From contig NC_037593.1 in the NCBI RefSeq assembly GCF_003073045.1, forward strand, positions 17,598,725 to 17,662,724: a stretch of 64,000 nt of DNA, given 5' to 3'. The notes under the pieces were generated by a model. The model made no database searches and was not told the DNA's origin. It worked only from the letters and a program-made list of their open reading frames with translations. A program made the position numbers and the translations under genes. Below are positions 1 through 13,126 of this stretch, in pieces; the stretch's first letter is position 1; each line of letters begins with the position of its first letter. Source of the stretch: Pomacea canaliculata. Its lineage: Eukaryota; Mollusca; Gastropoda; Architaenioglossa; Ampullariidae.

Positions 1-1560
1 ATGATACGTGCGATGATAAACGACACTGACAAAGATCAAGTCCTGGAGTGTGTTTGTTTGTTTAGATGTGTTTTTCTTGTCGCTACTAAGCGTTTATCAT
101 TCTACTGCTCCATGCTGTCTGCTAATTAATGTCAGACCAAACCCTAATGAGTTCCGCGCAAGACGCACAAGTGAGGGGAGGGGACAACCCGCAGTTTGAC
201 ATTCACGTGCAGACAATACTCTTAACTTGTAGTCTGAACTGTAAATGTAAGCATTCAATGTCATGAAGGCAGGAATGAATGTGAGTGAATGCTAAACAAA
301 CATCTTTTATGTGTAGAGGAAGAGGTTCAATTACATCATATGTTAGAACACTGGTTGAAATATTGGCTACGTGTTTTAAGCTACTCAAAAAATCTTGTAT
401 ATATGTTATGTTTATGTGTATAAATGCTTTACGTATGTCAATATATATATGTGTGTGTGATGTAGATATCAATGCGTGCATGTATTTGCGGTGCACACGT
501 GGCAAGGAAAGAAAGATGAAACTCGAGCACTCGCCCAAGATAACCCGGACGTCCGACGAGACTGCACGTGTTGAGACAAGTCCTCGCCCCTCAGCTGTTC
601 ATCACATGTTTGTTTGTGTTCTGCCCGCCTATTCCGCACATCTTTCTTTCAACAAGATTTGTCGTTGTTGATGTTGTTTCTTGCTGTTATTTGCCTTCCT
701 GTTAAAATGTGCAGTCTTTAGAGGATACAGAAAATCTTGTTATTAAAAATCGTTGTGTTCCTCAGAGAGAAATGAACTGGAAAAGCAGAAAAAAATATCC
801 AGAAAGGAAAATAAAGTATATCGAACAATTGCCTGCAATAAATTATTTAGATTTTCTGGGGACGCAGAAAAGCAAAATAAATAAAAGAAATATGACAGAA
901 AGAAAAAAAGGAATGAAAGAAATACTGAACGAAAGAAAGAAGCAATAAAAGAATGAAGGAATAAAAAATAAATAGATGAATGAAACAATGAATTCAGATA
1001 TTAAAAACAGAAGAAGGAAAGAAAGAAATGTGTTTTAACTGACTTCAGAAGTTTCGGCCACTAAGTATTGGAAAGTAAGTTTCTAGTGCATGTGGACATT
1101 GCTAAACAGACACAGAGATGTGTGTAAAAAATATTTTTCATAAAGATGTTGTCCAGGAAATATTGTTAACCAGCCTAAAAAAGAAAGCCATGTTTCTTTT
1201 TCCTGTCTTTTAATTCGCACAGCAAATGTTTTCAGACTTTTTATGTGCACCAAGCGAGCAAAACATCTAAAACTGAAAGACAGAGAAAAAAAAACCCTGA
1301 CCTTTTGAGAGTGTGAAGAACTATCTTTTCTATTTTGTCAACTTTCCACTTACTACAGTAGGACCTCGCTGATCCTTCTTTTCTTCCGAACTATCGCTGC
1401 ATCCACTTTGCTCAGCCACAGAGAAAAACTCTGATGTCATCCAAGCTTTCTTACTGGCCTTGAAATGCATAGGTAGCGATTTTACACTTTTGAAACATCT
1501 GGTGGTGGGGAGGTTGTGTGCTGTTACTGAACTGTCTTTAATGGACCACGTGATAGCAAT

Positions 1561-1616
<56 letters not shown>

Positions 1617-1617
1617 G
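1561..1617. repeat. (TTG)19 microsatellite
   Basis: An uninterrupted run of about 19 TTG units. On the minus strand it reads as polyglutamine inside a roughly 100-codon open frame with no other protein-like features, so I treat it as a non-coding microsatellite. Confidence 0.95.
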
Positions 1618-2718
1618 CACCGGTATATACAGCACTAGTGTCGGGTGTGGAGCAGACGGTCAAGTGACATATTTGCTTGATAGCGCCATCTACAGGTAAA
1701 CCATTTTTGTTATGGCTCTATAACAAAGCTGTTCCCAGTCTGGCAATGTCAGATGCCACCCGGTTGGTTATCACTCAGAGTCAGAGCCCCGAAGGGAAGT
1801 GGTTCCACTCCTTTTTTCTTGTCCACATCAGTTTTGGTCTCAGAGCAGACTCCAACCCGCAGAGAGTCGCCTAATCCCAAGTGGATTGAATTAAGATAAG
1901 AAGTTGCCTCCGTTTTCTTGCGTACTTGGGTTTCCGGAACAAGTTTTCTGAAATAAAGCCCCAGAATATAGGCCTTCGAAAATTCTTCGAGGAGACTTAA
2001 AAAAAAAAATAAATAAATAAAAAAGGGCGGTCAAACCAGAGACAGTTTCTTCAGTTCTGGAGCAGTTATTATTAGTTTTAGGATAAGTGTTGGGAGTTAG
2101 AGGTAGGGTAAAGTTAGGGACAGGGGTAAGGATGAGGTTTAATATTGAGATTTAGTGCTGCCTTCCTGCTATTGTAGGGAGGCGTCATCAGTCTCGATGC
2201 TTCTCGATTGCTGTGGTGCTGGCGAGGATGGTTTGGTCAGTCTGGACTCAGCTCCACCAACCCTCGCTAGGGTGTTTAGTACTCCCCTAAACTGCTTTCA
2301 TCTGAGGAGTGCTTTAGCTGCCTGCTTAGTGTTTGCAGCTCAGCTAGGCTCAGGGAGGAGGACGCACCAGTCAGCAGCTTGCTAGAGGGTTGACTGTCGT
2401 CCTATTTCTTAACCCGAGAACCTCGTGAGTACACTTCAGAAGGAGGATAGGGGTGTTATTGACAGTTTCTTGTAAGACGGACAGACACGAAGATTCATGC
2501 AAGCCAGCACTCGAATGATGGAATTCCCATGATTGCCATGAGTCACACGTGGCTTTATCCGATCTGCGGGAGTAGTGATGTCAGAAGTCCATCAGAAGTC
2601 CATCATTCCCCACCGCGGTGTCCACAAGCGTTAATGTTCTGAGGATTAAAGAAAGTGAAGCAATGAAGCTCTAGAAAAACTTAGAAAAAAATTAGAAAAA
2701 CTTTTTAAGTTAAGAAAT

Positions 2719-2960
2719 TCACACACACACACACACTCACCCACACGCACGCCCACGCAAAACCCAGCCCCTCCTTTAGATATATATATCGCACACCTCT
2801 CTCACATGCATATGTCTCTCTCGCACGCATGCACGCAGACATACATCTTACTAGCACTCATTTCTTTCATTTTCTCTCTCCTCCCTCTCACACACACCTT
2901 CTCTTTCTCTCTCACACACTCATTTCTTTATCAGCATGCACACACACACACACCTCACAC
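2719..2960. repeat. CA/CT-rich simple sequence
   Basis: Interrupted runs of CA and CT dinucleotides with short interspersed unique sequence. A similar CT-then-CA tract lies at 3420-3464 and a CA run at 4753-4792. Confidence 0.85.
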
Positions 2961-5900
2961 ATGTTTCCCATAACTATCTCTCAGATGCACATTAAATGAT
3001 ATGTAATACTTACACTCGACAAGACCATGGACTCAGTACATGTTTACTCTATGTATACAATCCAGACCACGGCGACCGTTGGTGTGTACACAAGATCACG
3101 AGAAGGAAAGTTCACAATACATGTCATCCAGTAGTCAGTGGTTTGGTGGAACAACCTGGATAAACCTGATCGCATCAACTCCATTGCTCTTCATTGAGTG
3201 GAAACTCCGGTCTGGAAACAAACACAAACAGTTCATGAAATGCCTCCTTGAATGGGATAACATCAGTAAATGAATGGATCAGGACAAAGGGCTGAGACCT
3301 CCGCCTGATTTTATTTCTGCCTGGACTGTCTGTCGTCGGTTGGCTTTCCAATCCTTTTTTATTTCTTCTTTCTGGTGTCTAGAACAGAGCTGTTGTTGTC
3401 ATGAATGCACACACGTATTTTCTCTCTCTCTCTCTCTCCCTCCCTCCCTCACACACACACACTAACAACTCGCTTGGAATTTTATTTGATGAAAAAATTG
3501 TCCCGCCAAAGGGGAAAAATGTACAATCAACATGAAATCATTGATAATAAAAATTTAGACAGTCCAATGGATAATATAACAGAGTGACAGTATCACCTCA
3601 TGAAGTTCGAGCGCGTGAGAGTGCGAGAGAAGCTGAGTGAGTGTTCACGCAGGAGAGAAATGGGGAGAGAGAGAGAAAAAACAAACTAAACTGGAGAAGC
3701 GGGGGTAGGTGGGTGAGATGGAGGGGATTGGAGACAAAGAGTCGGACTAGCATTTTTTTTTTTTTTTTGTCACATCAGCTCTTCTTTTCACACGGCGGTC
3801 CCCGCACACCACTAACAATGATCGTCATTAAGACCATCCATAAATTTCTGTCCGTCAGTGAGCTCTAATCATCTCCAGATGTGCAGACGGGGAAACAACG
3901 GTGTCTTTAGGCATGCTGCGCCACAGTTGTTGTAATAGTACCATTTCACAACCCGCACTTATCTCGCCCATGCTGTTACGATCCCCTCCCTGCCTCCCTG
4001 CCAGCTCCATCTCTCCTGGGCCGCCTCGCATGACTGCGGCGTAGTGAGGCACGAGCGGCGGCGAGGTCTCCGCCCCGGTCTGTAAGTCATCCGAGGTTGT
4101 TTCCGAGACCCTCCCGCAGTTCGCGGTATGATAACCCCCATGCTCTGGCAACAAAGGGTTGATTCAACTTGCCGTCAACGATCAGCACGATCAGAAAAGA
4201 GCTGTTTATTTTTGACCAAGGTAAATGGTGAGATGTATTTTTGATACGGTATGAACTTCACTTCCACTCGAGGTGACGGAAGACAGGCTGCCATAGACGC
4301 ATGACAAAACTAGTCGCAGTCAATTTACTTCAAGATAACCTTTGATGGATAGAGCATACGACTAGTAACAAGTAACTGTTAACCAGATTTATTTTTTTTA
4401 AATCAGACTTTCTCTTTTTTTCTGTTATATACTCTGGAATTTTTTTCGGTATAGCGGCACCCCACATGCGAGGGAGTTATTTACAACCAACGACTTACCC
4501 TACCTCTACTCTTTCCCTTGTTCTTAACCTTTCACATCACTATTCTCGCCTCCACCTCCTCCCACTCACCAACCCCACCCCATTCAAAGTTTCTTCCTGT
4601 AGAATCTATCATGTCAGCGAGAGATTTGTTGATAGTAAGAGTCGTGTGGGTTGATACACTTGGTTCTGTTGTTCTGTTAATCAGCCACAGATTATTCTAA
4701 TGTGTTGTTACTGTCTTAGCCAAGCATGGTGGGCTTGCCAAAAGCAGTCGAACACACACACACACACACACATTCACACACACACCACTTGTTTTTGTGT
4801 CCAAACATGCGTTGTCACTGGTCCATAAAGAAAAACAGCGCTCTTGATCACTTGTCACTCTACCTTTCCTCCACCTCCACCTCCACCACCACCACACACC
4901 CTCCACACCGTGTCCCCCGAGAAAGTCGTTGACCACCTGTTCGTTACGTCACAGCAGCAGCTCATCATCATCTCCAGCGATCCTCGGATTTCATCCATGA
5001 CGTCACACCCCTACACAACCTGTTCCATTCACCTCCCCACACCATCACCACTCACACATATTGCTCGTCTTCTCACTTCCCTCTCGCCCCTTTCAGAGTC
5101 CCCCGCAAAACCCATAAACATTTTATACATAAGACCGCCAGTAAAGCCCTGCAAACACTCCAAAAGACAGCAGTCTTGGATGTCGCCCTCCTCATGATCA
5201 AAGCTCCCTCACCCCCACCCGTTGGTGGTTACATTCAAACGCCGACCACGACACCACCGTGAACAAAACAAGGAAAGTAAAAACAGGGGAGGGAGGCCTG
5301 GGGTTTACAATTCGGAAGGATATGCCCAATATTCCAGTGGCCATCTTTTGATCTTGTCGACGAGGATTCTATCAAGGCCGAATTATCACCCTTTCCTGTT
5401 TGTTTCCGCTGGGTGGCGCCTTTGAAGGTCGGAGGGCACTCTCCGCGTGGCACTCGAGGCTGTCGCACAGAAGGTCCGCAGATTATTTAATGTCGTCGGC
5501 CCCCGAGCAAAGGTTTACCGAGCTGCAGCAGATTCCAGCAACATGAAGTTGGAGGTCCTTTTCCAGGGACGACGACGACGACGACATTAAACTGTCTCCG
5601 ACACGCGGCACTTGGCTAGACCACATCTCAAGCATAGGAACCTTCATGGCTGGATAGACATCTACACACTCTCCCTCCCTTAAAGACAAACCCAAGGAAT
5701 AATAATAAAAATAAAAAAAATCAAGCTTTAAAATGCTAGACAGTTAATAGAACAGCTGTCAATACTTTGTTACAAAAATTGCGAGATGTATTTTTAATTG
5801 TTTTTAAAATAAAAATCACCTGGTTTGAATTTTTTTTTTAAGTGAAGACCAGCAATATCTAGTATATGCTAACGAAGCGTTTGTCTGATCCGACATTTGA

Positions 5901-8900
5901 GACATCACAACAAACGAGTGTTCACTGCTTGTACAAATCACAGGTGAGCATAGCTATGTTCAAAAGCGTGTGTCTCGGGATGAGGCTGCTCCGGATCTCG
6001 TACAGAGAACATAAAAGCGAAGACTTTGTACGGAGCACGGGCGGCACGCATGTTGCACACCAGCAACCCTTACAACATTCAAGCAACTTGCGAACTGGTA
6101 CGATGCTAGGACCCCCCTTCAGGGTACCTTGGAGGGAGGTCGAAGCCGAGTTGGACAGGAGGTAGACCCACTGTCAGCCGCTGTGTCTGTCCAGGTATTC
6201 TCTTCCCCACCTTGACGACTAATAGCTGAGGACCAGATGGTGCCAGTCAAGGGATGAATGATAAATCTTGTGAACAGAACATAATTTTTCACTCAGATTT
6301 GTGGTATCTAATATTTGGAAAACTAAATCTACCTTATCAAACAATAATTTTTCATTCATGTTTACTTCCCTTTTCTAAACTTCCAAATCAGATCAAGTAT
6401 TTGTACTGAAGCCTACAAAGATATCCATTTGTACATACGCAACAGCCAATCTGCCTTTTAAATACACATTTTGTTTTCAACAGAAATTTCCAGAAAACAA
6501 TTTCCGGCGAAAAAAGCAGTTTATTTGCTGTGTTTCAAAAGAGCCTTTGTGATGTACATTTAACTATACTTTAACAGTCTTAGTCCACTAAACAGGTTTC
6601 ACACACACACACCCTTATCTACAGACGACATCAGTGTACACACCACTAGCGATCACTCGCATGTTTACCGTCGGGAAGAGAATAACTGTCCTTTCGAGCT
6701 AGCTGACCAGCCAGAAAGACTCTTGTTTACTAACTGATCCACTGGTTCGGAACTTCCACCGCGGTCACGACCCGCTTCCTCAGCCTGCCAGGTACCCGGT
6801 ACCCTCTGTTGCTTTACTCGTTCTTTGACCGTGGCTGATGGTGATGGCTAACTAGCATACTTTTCTTGTTTTTCTCCCCTCGATCATCCTTAATTTAGAA
6901 CTACTTCGCCCAAAAATAAGGTGTCAAAAGTTTCACCAGGGCTGTGACTGTAATATTTCTCCAGGATTGTGGATGTGTCGAAATTTAGATAGAATTGTGG
7001 AAGCATGGAGATTTCTTGACAGAGTTGATACGGGTGTCGATGGATGGGAAATTCCAGCTTATTATGCAAAATTGATAGTGGGCGACGACGATGATAATGA
7101 TATTAAGCTGCTAATTCTAGACTAATACTAATTAAGACTGCGCTTATCTAGAAGTGCTGATGAACCTGTCCTGGCAACAACACCTACAGCATCTGTCTCT
7201 GGCGGCTTGAACATACCTCCTCACTTGCTTTTTTAACTTTCGTGTTCCCTCCCCTTCAGCACCTGTCTTTGGGACCTTAAATCCCCCTTTTATATCTTTT
7301 ATAATTCTAAAGTACTTTAATTTCAATGTTCATGTTCTCTCCTCTCCCACCTTATTTTGTTCCCCAGAGACATTGCGCCCACGAGGAAATGGCCGCGCAC
7401 AAAGCTTGACGAAAAGGGGTTTGAACCATATTGTCAACACAGTTATTGACTCTCCATCTTACCCTGGCGGCTACTTGACATATGACTGAGCCTTGACACC
7501 ACTCACTGTCGGCTTTTGGCCATTTCCCGATAACCCCACCAATACGCAGTACATTGTATCTCTATCCCCGGAGTCGCTCCCTCCCTCTCCCTCCCCACCT
7601 TCCCCTCGTCCCGTGTTCCCAACGGTTCGTGGGAATCTCCTCGCCGGATCTGGAAATACCCAGGTCGTGCCTTCCGTTTGGTAAAGAACATTGTATGGGT
7701 AGGCGTCCTGTCATGTCGCAAGGGCGGGTGGACAAGGGGTCGAGTCCGAAGTGTCTACACAGAGCTCTGGCCAGGCGCCACAGTAAGGGCGAGGGCAAAC
7801 TTCGAGATTCGAGAATCGTGGCGGGAAAAGTGCGACACTTGGGGAAAACCCTGTGTCCGTTACATCATTATTAAGCTGTCAATAAAAAAAGACGGAAGGG
7901 AAAAATAAAAGGCAGTTACTACTAACAGTGACTAAAAATAAAGTTCCGAGACTTTGAAATAAAATAATTTGTTGTGGATTCTTTCTTGATTTGTCACTTC
8001 TTCGAGGTTATATTTTGAAAATAATTTTTAAAAAGTTTCAAGCGAGAAAAGAAGACTGGTAAAGGTTTGAAATAGAGGTTGTTAGGAAAAAAAATTGTCT
8101 GACGATTGCTGTTTAAATCGTTAGTTTAAGAAAGCAACGATTATGCCAGCGTAACTCTCTTAATTGAGCAAGAGGGAGTGTCACCTCTGCTTGCTAGTAC
8201 TCTAATGTCGTCTGCTGGTGCAACGGTGATAAGAACCTTGGGTTTTGGTTTAATTTGTCTCCGACACACGAAATTTCTATGGATGTGCACTCGTTTATAG
8301 GGCTGCACTAGGTCGCTGTAGCCTCAAACTGCCGACCTTGGTTGAAAGCACCGACAACAAACCTCCATTACACCACGATGACAGCATCATATAGTGAGCA
8401 CTTCCACAGAGCCTGTTGTAAAAAAGCGCTCCAGGAAGAGAATAGTTGATTCTAAGTGGAGGACATAATTCAAAATTCACTCAAGGGCATCAACTTCATT
8501 CATGACCACTTTCAAAGTTTAAAACTCTGAAGTGCGGCACTTGTGGTTAACTAAAAAAATTTGCCCCAAAATGGGATGGTGCACTCATAATGTACATGTT
8601 TTCGTTAAGTTCTAGAACTTTTGTGCATTAGACGATCACAGGACATACACTTGTATGCTAAATTACACATAAATGTTTCTTCAGTTTCAAAGCATACACT
8701 CTGAGCCTGAAAACCTTGCTTAAAATATTAAAGAAATCTTCACGCGACACGTTCGCGCCTCAAAGTTGCTTCCTTTTGATACTGTCGCATGCTCTAGTTG
8801 AGTTCAGAAAATATATCATATATGAGGTTGTGTGCAGCTGGGGGAAGAATGTGCTAAAGACAAACTCTACACTGGAATTCGATGTTACTGACGGACTTCG

Positions 8901-9616
8901 CAGAGTGGAATGTTGAAGGTTTCTTTAATTGCTTGCTGCAGGACTTCAAAGTCACTTCTGCTGCAATCACACCGGATGTGCGCGCGTGCCTCCTTTCAGG
9001 GATGACAGGAGTGCTCGTGAGATTTCCAGCCATGAATGAGCCCTCCACATTAGTACTCATTCACTGAACGGAAGCACCAGTTGTCTGCGTGCCAGTAGCC
9101 TAGCTGCCTGTCGACGGCCAACCAGGACATCAAACGCAAACCAAAGAAAAAAACTATTTTCTAAATCATCGCCTGAGAGTTGGAGCCCAGCAAGTTAACA
9201 CCCAATGTTGTCGTTTGCTCCAGAGTTGCCCGCCACCACCAGCGATTCTGAATCAGATACTGCGCCCCTATGGTTGAAGGAAACAGGTGTAAAGCTGCAT
9301 CACAAGGAATTTTGCGATTCCACAAAGAACTTTTAGGTATTATGGTTTACATTGGGTAGCTATGCCAATATCAAGACTGTTGATGTTCCTGACCAAAACT
9401 GACATGTTTTGGGGAATATAAAACAGTGTTAATGATGAACAGAAGTATACAAAAGATCCCAGCCACCTATCCATTCCTTCAAGGAAAAAGAGGGAAGACC
9501 TTTCACTTAAACATGAATGTATATATTCATGTGAATCATTCACGATATTATAATGATGCTTACCAGATATGGCATAATCCAGGCTAAAATAATAAAAACA
9601 AAATTTTGTTTGGTTT

Positions 9617-9622
9617 TTATTG
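9617..9622 (-). terminator. Candidate poly(A) signal of the NSE2 gene
   Basis: AATAAA on the minus strand about 690 bases beyond the NSE2 stop codon, with no other gene between. It is the best candidate found for the 3' end, giving a 3' UTR of roughly 0.7 kb. AATAAA is common in AT-rich DNA, so the assignment is tentative. Confidence 0.4.
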
Positions 9623-10312
9623 TTTTATAACAAAATAAGGCTCCTATGTTTGACAAACATGCATGATATGCATCATACATAAAACAACAGCTTACAGTGT
9701 GTTTCATTTTTAATAGATGTTCTTTAACGCTCTAATGCAATATGCAGTCATTACATAAGAATATCAAAGTAATGAAAGCTAAGACCAACACACAATTTCT
9801 ATCACACACGCACTCCTCTCCCCACACCCACCCACCAAACTCCTGCATATGAACTCTCACAGCTCTCATCTTTCACAGTGAAGCTAACAACCAGGATGCG
9901 ACACATCTCTGATGGCCACTGTCAAGAGTCAAAAATACAGAATGTATTAGTACAAGTCAAATGTCTGCCCCTTGTCCCTTGAAATTTCAAGGACAAACCA
10001 AGAAAGATAACTTAGTATTATGCATCACTAACAAGTAGCACAATTAGGTCCCTTGACACAGACCACGTTACAGACTATTGCTGTTAGAGATGAGCAGCTT
10101 TAAATATACATAAAATTCACTAAAAGCAAAGTTTAATACTAATCTGAAGATTTATAAGCAGCATGCAAAAGACACTTTTTCTTCAACTATAAACAACAGA
10201 GAAAATTGTGTGTGTGCAAGCACGTACAGTGAGAGAATGACTGTGTGAATGCATGAGAGTGCAAATGTTTGAGACCACACATACATCTTCTAAGTCTGAC
10301 TTTCACACAACC

Positions 10313-12271
10313 TTATCGCTTAAGATTTTGGATGTGTCGACGCATCTCTCTGTTCTCCTCAAGGTCTGCTGAAGTAATAGCCTGAGAGTTACTGCAGCCA
10401 CTTACTGGGCACCTGCATGGGACATGTACACATTCTCTAAAACAGTAGCAATAATTAGTCAACAAGTCAGAATATCATTAAAGTTTGTGAAAGCACAAAA
10501 ATTCAAATAATCTTCATATCAGATATTTTCATTCTTACTGCAAAAATTTATTGCAAGAATTTTGGATTGCTCAGGAAAAATTTTTTCCCACTGTTTAAGG
10601 CTAGCCCAGGTCATTTGAAGTTTAACTCAAAATTGCTCAAAGAACCATGTGAACAATTTTAAATGCCTCTGAAGAATAAAGAATACTAAGACTCACCTGG
10701 CCTTTCTTCCTCGACGTTTAATATATTCCAGAATACCCACTTTGTCATAAGTGTGTTTGCATATTTTATTGCGCACAGGATCCACCATCTCTTGACCTGT
10801 GTATGGGCACTTTGTGTTCACCATTGCTTGTGTCATTTCTATGTCATCCTCTTGCATAGAAGCACTGGATCCTACTGCAGTGGGTACATTACCTAAAGAT
10901 TTATTTAAGAGATTAATGTGAGTAGAACAGAATGATCTTACAGAATGCAATTATTTTTATATTTTTTCCTCCAACTTGTAGTCATAAAGACAATCACATA
11001 CTAGATGGCAAAAGAAGGATGGGTATGGTTTTGTAAGAGATGAAATCTTAACTGCCAACATAATTCATGCAGGTATAAACTCTGAAAGGTCAGGGCCATC
11101 TTAAGTTGCACGAAAAGTGGCAAAAACTTCTGGAGGAAAATTGGGCATACATAATCAAAGGTTTAATAAAAAAATTAGAACTTTGACCTAGAATAAATTG
11201 GAATGAATTTTTTGTTTCTAATGTGATACATTTACCTGGGTTCTGGCTATCCAAAATCTTCTGTTCAAATTCTAGCACCTTCTCATGCTGACTAAGAACT
11301 CGGTCGTCATTTTTTTGACTGAGCTGCTCAAGTTTTTCATCCAACAAGGCCTCAAGATCTGATGCACCCCTTCCACCCTGTTAAACAATTCAGAAACAAA
11401 CCCGAGGCAATGAGGTGCTTTGTATCATTTCTCAACCTTTTCATTATTTAGGGAAAAAAGTCTTACTACATGTGTAGGTATTTGTGTCTGGTTACCTGGA
11501 TACTGTGCAAAATCTTTACCTCTTCCATAACCCTGGACACCGCTGTCATGAAGTTTTCCAAGTCTCTCTCCATCTTGACATAACTGAGCATGATCTCGCG
11601 GACTCTTTGTACCTGACTGTCTTCTGCTGCTTAGAAAAAAGTGTCACACATTATATACATGTTTAAAATATTCCGGGAATCTATTTCCATTATATGTCAT
11701 AGTTATTTCCCATTTGGATACGACGAGACGCTAGTACCCCTGCAAAGTGTTTTCTAAAACACATATAGAATGGGAAGACGCCCTAGTATCTGATCTGCAA
11801 TAGCTTGTCTCCCTTTGTTTAGATTTGACTGACAAAATTCCCTATTTAGAGTATGTCTAAAGGCTTTTAGTTTCTTCGAATACTAGATCTTACTCCCTTG
11901 CACTTCATGAATTTATCAACAGTTCCTTAAAATTATCCTTGACTGGTCTGACGATATTATCACCAACTCTTGCCATCTGACGTTCTCTAGGATGCGCTGA
12001 GAATGGATCGATTTTGTAGGGTCGTCTCTTTAGCATTCCACTTCGTTTGCGTCTTTTCACGGAGGCAGTCTGCTTCGGGTCTAATTATAGACATTATTAA
12101 ACATATCTCATATTTAATACATATTTACAAACCTTTTGAATAGTCTGCCATGTCAGTCGCAACTTCTAAAACATTCTCCATGCCTACACTAAAATACGAT
12201 TTTACTTGTCTCATGATGTTGAGCGATTGCTCAACACCTCTGAAGTTAGCTGGCACGCTGCTTGAAGCCAT
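10313..12271 (-). CDS. nsmce2: E3 SUMO-protein ligase NSE2 (MMS21), SMC5/6 complex subunit
   Basis: NSE2 is the SUMO ligase of the SMC5/6 complex, acting in DNA repair and chromosome maintenance in the nucleus. Minus-strand exons are 12271-12133, 11629-11496, 11377-11236, 10892-10697 and 10436-10313. All junctions are GT-AG and keep phase, giving 244 aa against about 247 in human. The N-terminal two thirds are helical and charged (residues 1-140), as expected for the region that binds SMC5. The SP-RING begins at CPYTGQEMVDPV (from C167), followed by ICKHTY with C183 and H185, then CRCPVSGC with C213 and C218. These four are the expected zinc ligands. The start ATG at 12271 opens MASSSVPANFRGVEQSL, like the vertebrate N terminus. 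The stop is at 10313-10315. The gene lies head-to-head with the kinase gene. Family assignment is firm; the first two splice joins rest on phase alone. Confidence 0.9.
11905..12080 (-). other. Possible alternative exon inside NSE2 intron 1
   Basis: An open segment of about 58 codons follows a good acceptor (AG at 12082-12081) and joins NSE2 exon 1 in the correct phase. It reads DPKQTASVKRRKRSGML, then KRRPYKIDPFSAHPRERQ, and ends at a stop at 11905-11907. The basic clusters KRRKR and KRR resemble nuclear localisation signals. It could be an alternative last exon giving a short NSE2 isoform without the SP-RING. Using the weak GTGATA donor inside it, it could instead be an in-frame cassette. 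I recognise no homologue and it may be chance. Confidence 0.35.
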
Positions 12272-13126
12272 TTATGTTTAAACAACACCTCTTATTTGCT
12301 ATGCCGTGTACGAATAAATTCTAGGAACACATTAAATCAACTACACTTGCAATCAACTCATCACTTGTAAATCGCGAAGTATATCCGCGCCGTTTTGTTT
12401 GCTTCTTGTCTTTTTTACTTCAAGGGGAGCTACTCTCAGGTCATGGAGGTCAGGGAGGAAACTTCCTGTTAGGAAATTGTCGACGAGACATTTACAGGAT
12501 GGTAGACCAACATATATTTTGTGTGTTATAGGAATCTAAGAGACTTTAAAATAATATTAAACCAAGCCAGAAAAGGTGATCTTTTTACTTCACTTTACTT
12601 TAAAAAAAAAAAAACAGTTTTCGACATATAATAACGATATCGTAATGGTGTTATTTTATAAACCTGTCAACTCTCAGAATTTACAAAATTCACTGAATAA
12701 GCATCTGTTTGGGGGTAGGGTATTTCAGTGCATCTACTAGTTTCTACTACTGATTTACCCTTTACGTCTATTAAATTACGTCTGTCTGTTGTATATTTAG
12801 TCACTCTATCATAGTCTATTAACATTAAAATTTACTTTCACTTTAAAACTAAATAATTTCAAGTGACAGTCAATTTATGTAAACAATTTGTTAATATTGT
12901 ATAGTTTAGACTTTTTTTGGCCATTATAGACAAGATTTTTGTGACACTGAAAAAATAAAAAAATTAAGAGAGAAGTGAAAGCTGTTTTGATTGATTATAA
13001 TTTTCTTAATCATATTAGCTTTAATCATATTGAAAAAAAAACAACTACAAATAATCCTAGCAGAAGAATTTTTGCCTATAGGCCTTCCACCTACTAGCAT
13101 TGCTTGCTCACTTACCTTGGCTAGCC
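12272..13126. promoter_or_regulatory. Intergenic region between divergent NSE2 and kinase genes
   Basis: This 855-base gap separates two start codons that point away from each other, so it should hold both promoters, perhaps as one bidirectional promoter. The part nearest NSE2 (about 12300-12480) is GC-richer and the middle is AT-rich. I see no TATA box at a convincing distance from either start. The regulatory role is inferred from gene layout. Confidence 0.5.

Larger units (their letters stand above)
1..9600. other. Intergenic, no recognisable gene
   Basis: All open frames here are short, lack recognisable domains and often run through low-complexity sequence, such as the glutamine run that is only a TTG microsatellite read in reverse. 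I see simple repeats at about 1561-1617, 2719-2960, 3420-3464, 4753-4792 and 5569-5586. A palindromic TGACGTCA (CRE-type) site lies at 4998-5005. A possible decayed transposase piece around 9190-9420 is treated under rejected items. Nothing else can be supported. Confidence 0.6.

Noticed and set aside
1330-1635. Minus-strand polyglutamine open frame
   Set aside because: The glutamines are a TTG microsatellite; the remaining residues show no domain, and no splice or start context supports a gene.
9190-9420. Possible decayed piggyBac-type transposase (GIMVYIG followed by DMFWGI-like residues)
   Set aside because: The match needs several frame changes, no catalytic residues are visible, and no terminal repeats were found, so chance cannot be excluded.
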